Origin: Corella eumyota
Lineage: Eukaryota > Chordata > Ascidiacea > Phlebobranchia > Corellidae
DNA length: 64,000 nt
Assembly (NCBI GenBank): GCA_963082875.1
Contig: OY720101.1
Location: 12,485,671-12,549,670, forward strand
Direction of reading: 5' to 3'
Shown here: positions 12,401 through 21,400 of the stretch, piece after piece
Numbering within the stretch: the stretch's first letter is position 1
How the letters are laid out: each line of letters opens with the position of its first letter
The notes under the pieces: model-generated
Told to the model about the DNA's origin: nothing
Databases searched by the model: none
Seen by the model: only the letters and a program-made list of their open reading frames with translations
Translations under genes and position numbers: made by a program

Positions 12401-15400
12401 GTCAACTTAAGACTGGGTTTGGGTAACAAATGTTACTTTATGTTTAGGTCGTGAAGTCAACCTCCCACATTGAGGATAAATAATTATAATAAAAAAATAA
12501 CATATTTTTATTAAACTTTTGTTCTTTAATATTATACAATTTTTGTTACAGTGTGTATCCAGAACACAGATTACATGTTACAGTGTTGTCATTATTAAAC
12601 GTTGAGCTTGAGTCAAATGAGCCTAGCTTTACTGAAGAGGAATCAACTTTACTTATTCACGGCAACCCTGGATTTGGAAAAAGTTTAAAGATTACTTTAC
12701 AAGTAAAAAAATTGTTTTTCTTTTTAGATAATTTTTAGTGGCCGTAAACAGTAACAGGGTGCAGTGATTAAAACATTTGGTTTCTCTACATGAGGTCCTC
12801 GGTTCAATCCCCATTGAGCTCATGCTGTAGCGCCCTTGAGTAAGGCGCTATAAACGGTATGAACTCCTGCTAAGCCAACACTTAATCAGCAGCATAATTA
12901 CAAGGCAATTATAATCTATAACATCTTAATTTGCCAAAGGCAACTTTAGACTGGGTTGGGGCAACAAACGCGACTCTATATTTTGGTTGTGACCGAAGTT
13001 AGGATAAATAAATAAAAACAAATCTTATTTAAAAATAAAATTTAATTTTTTCAGGATTTTGATTGTGAGGCTCCAGTGCCGGAGTGGTTACCTGCAGATA
13101 GATGGGAGGATTTGTTAGCTTATTCAGTATTACCAACTACTTTGGAAGGTTTTTGTGTAAGGGTAGCTGAAGATAGGGATGATTGGAAGGAGTGGTTTGA
13201 TAAGTCTCAACCAGAGGTAGGGTTGATTTTTTTATTGTTTTAAAGACTTGTATTTTATTTTAATTTATTTTCTAGTAAAACATTTTTTTTTTGTATTGAT
13301 TTTTTATGTGAAAGGCTGATTTCAGAGCCTAAATATTGTGTAGCATATTTTACCTTTACCCAGTCTCAAGTTGACTTTTGCAGCTTGAAATTTTATGTTT
13401 AAAATTGCCTGATATCTAATCTACTGATTGTTTTTGCATCAGCAAAGAATTTCTTATTTATAGCACACTTTACAAAGGCGCTATGACTTGAAAGCATTGG
13501 GAATTAAACCCAGGACCTCATGTAGAAAAACAAAGTGTTCTAACCACTACATAGCACTTTTGAAAAAAATTTGGTTTCGGTTAATTTTTAATCTCTTTTT
13601 ATTATCTGTTGACCTAAAAGCAATGTTTAATTGTTATTATATTTAAATAAATTTTTAAAACAATTTAAAAAACAATTTTTTTTTGAATTTTAATATTTAA
13701 AATTGCAGAAAGATTCTTTTCCGCTTTCTGGCGAAACCGAAAACTTGACAGAATTTCAGAAACTCTTAATAACTAAAACTTTGAGACCAGACAGAATTGA
13801 ACCAGCTTTGTCAACTTATGTAAATGAACATGTAAAAAATACACCATTGAATGAGGTAGATAATAAAAATGATATATTTTAAAAAGTATTTTAATTTTTT
13901 TGTATAAATTTATTTTTAATGGCCAACTGCACGTCCTAAACTAAAAGTAACATTCGTAATCCTGACCCAGTTTTAAGTTGTATTTGGCAGTTTTGCATAT
14001 TGTTTTGAAAACAGCATGATTTGGATAGCAGCTTACTCCAGAGTGCTAACATAGAAGCAGTGGGAATCGAACCATTGACCTCCTGCTGTAAAGCCAAGTG
14101 TTTTGCCACTACACCACTGTGTCATTTTTTAATGTTATAAATTATTTCTAAATTTAAAATTGTGTTATAGAAAATTTTTTCATCATAAATGTATTAATTT
14201 TAGGTCATTACTTCTTCTACTATGATAGACAGTGAAACTTTTTTCAAAGATGTCAGCAACACTTTGGCCATATTGGTTTTACTACCAGAAGATGACAACC
14301 TAACAATGCAACCAAGTGATGCTATTAAACTACTAGCAGAAAAGTAAATACAAAAAACATACCTGACTTATTTGCTTTAACCCAATTGGCAGTTCTACTG
14401 TTTTGCTGTATTTATTATAAAACATTTGATAAAGGTAGCTTGGTGTAGGGGATACATTTGGCTTCGCTATAGGAGGCTCTTGGTTTAATCCCCAGTGCTT
14501 CTATGCTGTAGTGCCCTACAGTAAGGTGATATAAACTTGTTAACTCCTGCTAAACAAAACTTAGTTGGCGAATTAACTATCATCCAATTATATTCAATAA
14601 TATGCCAAACTACCACAGTCAATTCGAGACTGGGTCAAGGTAACAAATATTACTCTACCTTAGGCTGTGAAGTTGGCCTCCCTCTATTAAAAATAAAAAA
14701 ATTTTAAACAAATTTGTTATTCTATAATTTATATTTTTTTTCAGAATGCGGGTAAGTGTGGAGTCAGTTGTATTAGGAGATGGATACCAACAAGAAGCAA
14801 CTAGATGTATTACACAAGCACAATCTCAGGATGGATGGGCTCTAATTAACAGTTTACATCTGGCTCCTGATAAGTAAGTGCTTATATAATTGACTATATG
14901 CTTAGCGTATTGTTAAGAAGATCATTTGGCTTCACTACATAAGGTCCTTGGTTCGATTCCTACTGATTTTATGTTGTATAGCCTTATGTAAAGTGCTATA
15001 TTTTAGTTACAATTATTGTACAACATGGGGACCTGGGTTCGATTCTTACTGCTTTCATGTTGTAGCCATTCAACTTAGACACTATTTGTAAGTTACAGAC
15101 ATTGTACTACTTGAGGTCTTGGGTTTGTTTTCCACTGCCTCCATGATGTATATATAGCCCTATGTTGGGCACCATATTTTAGTTACAAACATTGTGCTAC
15201 AAAAGGTCTTGGGTTCGATTCCTACTGCCTCAATGTTGTAAAACCACTTGATTTTGTTTAATATTAGTTACTATTGTAAGAACACTTTGGTTCACTACAA
15301 GAGGACCTGGGTTCGATTCTTTCTGATAGTATTTTTATATCCCAGATTTTTTGAGGACTTACAATTTCAGTTGGCACGTGTCGGGAATATAAGTCGGCAA

Positions 15401-18400
15401 AGTGAAGCCTCAAACACAAACAATATCGCCTCCGGTGGTCATTTTCAAGTGTGGTTAACGTCTAAACCCAACTGTGCTTTGCCTTCTTTGTTAACTCAGT
15501 ATTTGTACAAAATATCATGGGATACTTTGCTGCAGTTAGCTACACATGTAAAAGTTACTTTAAAAATTTTTTTTTTTAATTTGTATTTTAAAATCTAACC
15601 AAAACTTGTTTTTGATATTTTTTTTATTATTTAAATTTTTTTATTGCAGGCTAATCCAGCTAAAAATGATGTTCAAAACTCTTTTTTAAAATCGTCACTT
15701 GTTTCAACTATCTCATTAGTAAGTGATAATATTAATTTTGTTTGATGTTTAAATACTTTTTAGTGCAAAAAAATGTGCCCAATATCAGTTTTTCTTCTAA
15801 AACCCCGTTCATTTAACCCCTTTATCTAACCCATTACATTTGAATACCTTCAGTTAAACCCATAATTAACCTCTTACATTTAAACCCATTTTTAAATTAT
15901 TTTAACCAAATCCATTCAAAACCCTTTAGGTTAACCCTTTATCTGAACCTCTTACAGTTTCCATTTTGAGGATAAATAATTAAGAAAATATAAATATTTT
16001 AAATGTTAGATTTATACACTTTTTTTATACACATTACAAAAATTATTTAAAAATACAAATATTATTTGTTACAGACATATTTACATTGTGTTGATTAAAA
16101 TATATTTTTTCTATACATTTAGATTACACCAGAAATCAAATCCAAATTAAGTGAAAGTAGAAACAAGAGTTTATTATATAAGATATGTGTTTGTCATGCT
16201 ATATTATTAGCAAGACAACGGTTTGGTTGGGAGGGAAATAGTAAAACTTATTGTCTGCTATCTTTTACCCTTGATCAGGCCCTTTCATGTGCTCTAGGGG
16301 GTTAGTTTGTAATTTTTTTTATTATTTTTTTTTTTTTTTTAAGAAAAGGTCAACTTTACAGCCTAAATATAGAGTCACATTAGTTACCCCGACTTAATCT
16401 TGAGTTGACTTTGGCAATTTGGTATACTATTAATTATATTTGCCAGAGTAAGTATCTGCCAATTGGTTTTAAAAATTTAATATCATATGAATTAATTTAT
16501 AAATATTTTTGTGGGATTAGACGATAATTTTAAACCCAAATTATATATTGATTAATAGTGTTATGGTTACAGATATTAAACCTAATGATGTTATTCCGAT
16601 GATTAAAAACATTTATGGAGATATAATTACTGCGGAAATAGACAAGGTATTACTTATGTTAATATCTTACTCACAACTTTACTGTTTAAACAGTGTAACA
16701 TTTGTTACCCCGTCAAGTCTTAGGTTGACTTTAACAATTCAAGATTTTATTGAATATATTTACTTGATAGTAGAACTGCTAATTAGTATTTAGCTTTAGA
16801 GAAGGTTGTACTGTTTTTAAACCTTGTTTATGGGTGCTATATCATTGTAGCAGTGAAAATTAAACCCAGGACCTCGTGTACTAAAGTGAAAGGTTTTTTA
16901 AGAAGCGACCAGTCTTGAAAATCTAACCAAAAAGCATATTAAATAATTTAAAATGCAATGTTGTTAAAATTTAATACACTTATTGTTTTTGTAACTATAA
17001 ATGATTCGGAATTATTTATAAATTTTTATATAGATTTACATGGAAAATTTGTTTGATGAAGTTATGATAAAGCAAGATGAAAATGAGTTGAAGGTTAATG
17101 GCGTGAATATTCCAAAACCAGGACATGAAGTAAATTTCACAGGTATAATGACACATATATATTAATTTAACGCATTCAAAATAAAGGGTCCTTGGTGTAA
17201 GAAGGACAACTTTATGACCCAAACATAGAATAGCATTTATTTACTTAACCCAGTTTTAGGTTGCTTGTAGTAGTTTTTTTTTTTGTCACTAAATACGATA
17301 TACAATTAATATTACAACAATGCGACGGGAAAAAATGACAAAATCAATTTATTGAATTAAAACATGCCAAAAGTAATAATGTTTATACAAAGATTTTAAG
17401 TATGTTATGGCATGGTCACCAAACCTAATTATAGATTGTTAATGCTCAATACTTAATTTGCTGATTGCTTTATAGCATTGCAAAAGTTTATAACATTTAA
17501 AGCACCTTAGTCGTGGGCGCAACGATATATAAGCCTTGGGGATCGAACCCTGGACCTCCTATAGTAAAGGCATTTATTTTGACTACCACACCATGTTGTT
17601 ACTAAAAATAAACAATGTCACTAATTAAAAAATAATAATTAAATTTAACGATTTGTGTTATAGATTGTCCTTCTTGGTTGGAAGAAAATCTTCCAGGTGA
17701 TTTAGATTCTGCTTTAAATATACCAAACAGTGCCACCAAGTGGTCAGTGGCACAACGGGGAGATACTCTTTCTGCGGAACTACAGGAATTGTTTAACGCA
17801 GTTCAACAACCGGGTAATAAAGAGTAAATTTTTAAAAAAATGTTTTGATTTTACTACATGTCAAAGCAAAATCATAAAGTGGTTAAAATTCTTTGTGTCA
17901 CTACATGAGGTCCAGGGTTTAATTCTCACTTCTTCCAAACTGTAGAGCCCTTAGGAAAGACCTATAAACTTCATATACTCCTGCTAAGCCAAATCCAATT
18001 GCAGATATATTGTAAGGCGATTATAAATAATAAAAAAACTATTAAAGTTAGCTTGGGACTGGACTGGTATAACTAATGTTACTTTATGTTAAGACTGTGA
18101 AGTCAGCCTTTCCACATCGAGGATAAAAAAATAAAAACAATGTTTTTAATTAAATTTTTTCTTAGGATATGAATCCAGTTTACTGTCTCCTGGAAACACT
18201 GGTGATGTCAGAAATGTGTCACTAACAGTCACATCACTTCAGAGTGTCCTCGACATGTGCTCTGAGAGGTTACCACCCTTACTCGGGAGCAGCAGTAGTA
18301 ACAAATTTGAAAACTTTGATTTTCCGTACCATCGACCTTCGATTTTAAGTTCAGGCAATCCAGATTTAGTTCACATGCCTGAATCGATTGGGTAGATATT

Positions 18401-21400
18401 TTGATTCCAATATTTTTATATTTAATAGTAGTCCAAAATTTATTTTATTTTTTTTTGTTTTAATTTTTTTATCATCATTGAAGTTAGATATTATTGGCTT
18501 TCTTTTTATCCTTAGTGTGGGAAGGTCGCCTTCATAACCTAAACATAGAGTAACATCAGATACCCCGACCCAGTCTTGAGTTGATTTTGGCAGTTTAAGA
18601 TATTATTGATTTTAATTTCCTGACAATTAATCTGCCATATGTTTTTGGCTTAGCAGAAGTTTAAAATGTTTTACCACATTACTGAAGGGAGCTAAAGCAT
18701 GAAACCAGTGGGAATCAAACTCAGGACCTGATGTTTTCGTTATTGTTAAGTAAAAAAAATCTATATTCAATTTTAGTTGTTAAAAAACCTTAAAAAAATG
18801 TTTTAAATTTTTTTTTATTTAGGTTTGTGTTTTTGCAAGAATGTTTGTGGTTTAACCAAGCTATATGTAAAGTAAGACAACAACTCCACTTACTAAGATC
18901 TCATTTGTTTGTCAAATCAGATTACAAACTAAGCAGTGAACTTAGAGCAACTGCTATTGCACTTTCTAATGAGGAAGTTCCCAAATCTTGGTAAACAATT
19001 TTTTTGAATTATGAGATATTTACTTTAAAAAAATGTGATAATGTTTTGTTGACTGTCTAAATCTAATTGCAAAGTGTAGTGGTTAGAACACTTGGCTTCA
19101 CTACATAAGGTCCTGGGTTCGATCCCGACTGCTCTGATGATGTTGCGCCCCCCGATATAAATGGTATAAACTTCTGTTGAGCCAACACTTAATCATCAGC
19201 TTAATTATCGAGCAATTATACTCTAAAATAAACCAAACTGCCAAAATCAATTTGAGATTGGGTCAGGGTAACAAATGTTACTCTATGTTTAGGATATGAA
19301 GTCAATCTTTTCACATCAAGGATAATAAAACACAAAAAATATCATTTTAAGTAAAAAATTTACATTTTAATTTTATTTTTAATTTGTTTATATATGTAGG
19401 CAACACCCAAATGAGTTTCCCAACACACATGTATTACTAACTTGGTTGGATGACATCGTTAAAAGATATCAACAATTTCGATCGTGGATGAAATCTGGAA
19501 TGGTACCACTAGATGGCAGGACCCCAGTGGTAATTCTTTTAAAATATTGTTTTTTTACAATTATATACAATGAAGTGTGATATATTGTTTATGGCTTTGG
19601 ATCACGAGTCAAAAGGTTTCGGGTTCGATCCCCACCATTGCCATACTTCATTAAATGCTTTATTTTATTTTTTTTTTGAAGTTTTAATTGTTATTTTTAA
19701 TTTTTTTTTTTTTTTTTTTTTAATTCAATTTATTATTTATTTAATAGGGTAACTTGAATTCAATATGGCTTGGTGGAATGGTCAATCCTGGTTCATTATT
19801 AACTGCATTGTGTCAAGAAAAAGCTGTTCTACATGACGTCACATTAGATCAGGTGGTTTATTATATTAATATCAATTTATTGGCCTTAAAAATAAAAAAA
19901 CTACCGTTTGTGATGCGCAGGCAAATGACCACAGGTAAATATTAATTGCAAGTTGTGACCATATTACAATATTTAATATATTACAATAAATTAAACTAGT
20001 AATAAATAAATTAACGAAAAATTAGTCAAGTAATAATTTTTTTAAATATTGTTACAAATTTATTTTTGTTGTAGGTTCGTATAAATTGCGCAGTATCTAA
20101 TGAAATAGAACAAGAAGCAGGGATTTATATTGATGATATTTACATCAAGAATGCGATATGGGATAACGAAAAAGGTAATATTTATTTATTTAGTTAAAGG
20201 CAGAAATTTATTTTTTCTATTTAAAAGCATTTACATAATGTTTTCAATAATGTAAAAGATAAAAGTACTAAAAAATAATTTAATTTTTGTGAGTATTAAA
20301 TTAATTTTTTTTTTATTTTTAAATTTTTTTCTAGGTTGCATCACTAAAACCGATGCCGATGACGTCATATTATCGATGTTGCCCCAACTTTATTTTTATC
20401 CAAGTCTGATCTCGGATGATTCAACTGAAGTGAAAACTTGTAAATACCCTGTCTACATGAACATGGTAAGTTCACTTTTATTTTTAAGAAAAAATGGAAG
20501 CAGTGGGAATCGAACCATGGACCGTATGTCTAATAATAAAGTCTATATTAACAATAGAAGCAGTGGGAATCCAACCTTTGACCTTAAGTGGAAATTTTTT
20601 AATTTTTTTTCAGTCTCGCCAATGCTTCGTTTGCTACTTCCCTTTACCGGTCGATGACGTCACAAGCTACCCCACACCTTACGTCACTGACTGTGACGTC
20701 ATACTACAATCGGGACCCGACCTGATCGACCGTGACGTGCACAAGTCACGTGCCTACTTGGCGAAGAAAAGGCGGGAAGATTGGTCACGTGTCTCGCCAG
20801 CTGTGAGCGAATTAATGTCGAGGTCCGGAACCAGAATGTCGTCAGCTCGCCACTCACTTTCAGGTAATTGTAACGTCATAAAATGAAGTGATTGTGACGT
20901 CATAAACAAAGTATTTGTGACATCATAAAACTTGGTTGTTGTGATGTCATAAACAAAGTAATTGTGACGTCATATGATTTTGTTATTGTGACGTCATAAA
21001 TAAAGTGATTGTGACATCATAAATAAAGTGATTGTGACGTCATAAAATTAAGTGATTGTGACGTCATAAACAAAGTAATTGTGACGTCATAAAATTTAGT
21101 TATCGTGACGTCATAAAACTTACGTATTGTGACGTCCTAAAATTAAACGACTGTGACGTCATAAAACTTAGTTTTTGAGACGTTAGAAATTAGGTGATTA
21201 TGACGTCATAGGATTTTGTTATTGTGACGTTATAAATAAAGTGATTATGACGTCTAAAACTTTATTTTTGTGACGTCATAAAATAAAGTGATTGTGACGT
21301 CGTGGAATTTAGTTAGTGTGGTGTCATAAAATTTTGTTATTGTGACGTCATACATAAAGTGATTGTGACGTCGTAAAATTAGGGTATTGTGACGTCACAC

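Larger units (their letters stand above)
3322..12702 (+). other. DNHD1-like exons 6-18: AAA5 and following helical segment with acidic inserts
   Basis: Coding exons at 3322-3523, 3669-3818, 6649-6887, 7387-7470, 7675-7858, 8469-8628, 8819-8921, 9373-9579, 10226-10366, 10449-10635, 11240-11311, 11953-12130 and 12552-12702. Exon 6 (LSWVVGASAIAAGFSTYL) aligns with the AAA5 opening W..g...LaaaF.aYLG. Exon 10 (LQNAAVMLSSWQRPPLLLDP) matches the family's NA.i...+ +WPL+iDPq. Exon 8 carries a glutamate-rich insert (EETDEEEEKEES). Exons 14-16 carry a second serine/acid-rich insert between YSVCRAIPALNIHYQ and SVYPEHRLHVTVLSLLN, where canonical dyneins have IdpMYQYSL and LFE++KL.FSF. Exon 17 ends at a GC donor (12131-12132). 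Confidence 0.8.
13055..16646 (+). other. DNHD1-like exons 19-26: AAA6 module
   Basis: Coding exons at 13055-13216, 13709-13855, 14204-14343, 14745-14873, 15346-15547, 15650-15718, 16123-16300 and 16573-16646. Exon 19 (PVPEWLPADRWEDLLAYSVL) matches the NP.P.WL...+W..l..Ls.L segment. Exon 20 has the AAA6 hallmark FQKLLITKTLRPDR. Exon 21 (LAILVLLPEDDN) takes the place of ifiLSPGsDP, so the usual SPG is lost. Exon 22 (GWALINSLHLAPDK) matches gWV.LqNcHLa..W. Exon 25 (HAILLARQRFGWEG) matches fHa.l..R..fG..GWN. The first base of exon 26 follows a CAG acceptor at 16571-16572; an upstream TAG at 16518-16520 is not usable because a stop follows it. Confidence 0.85.
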
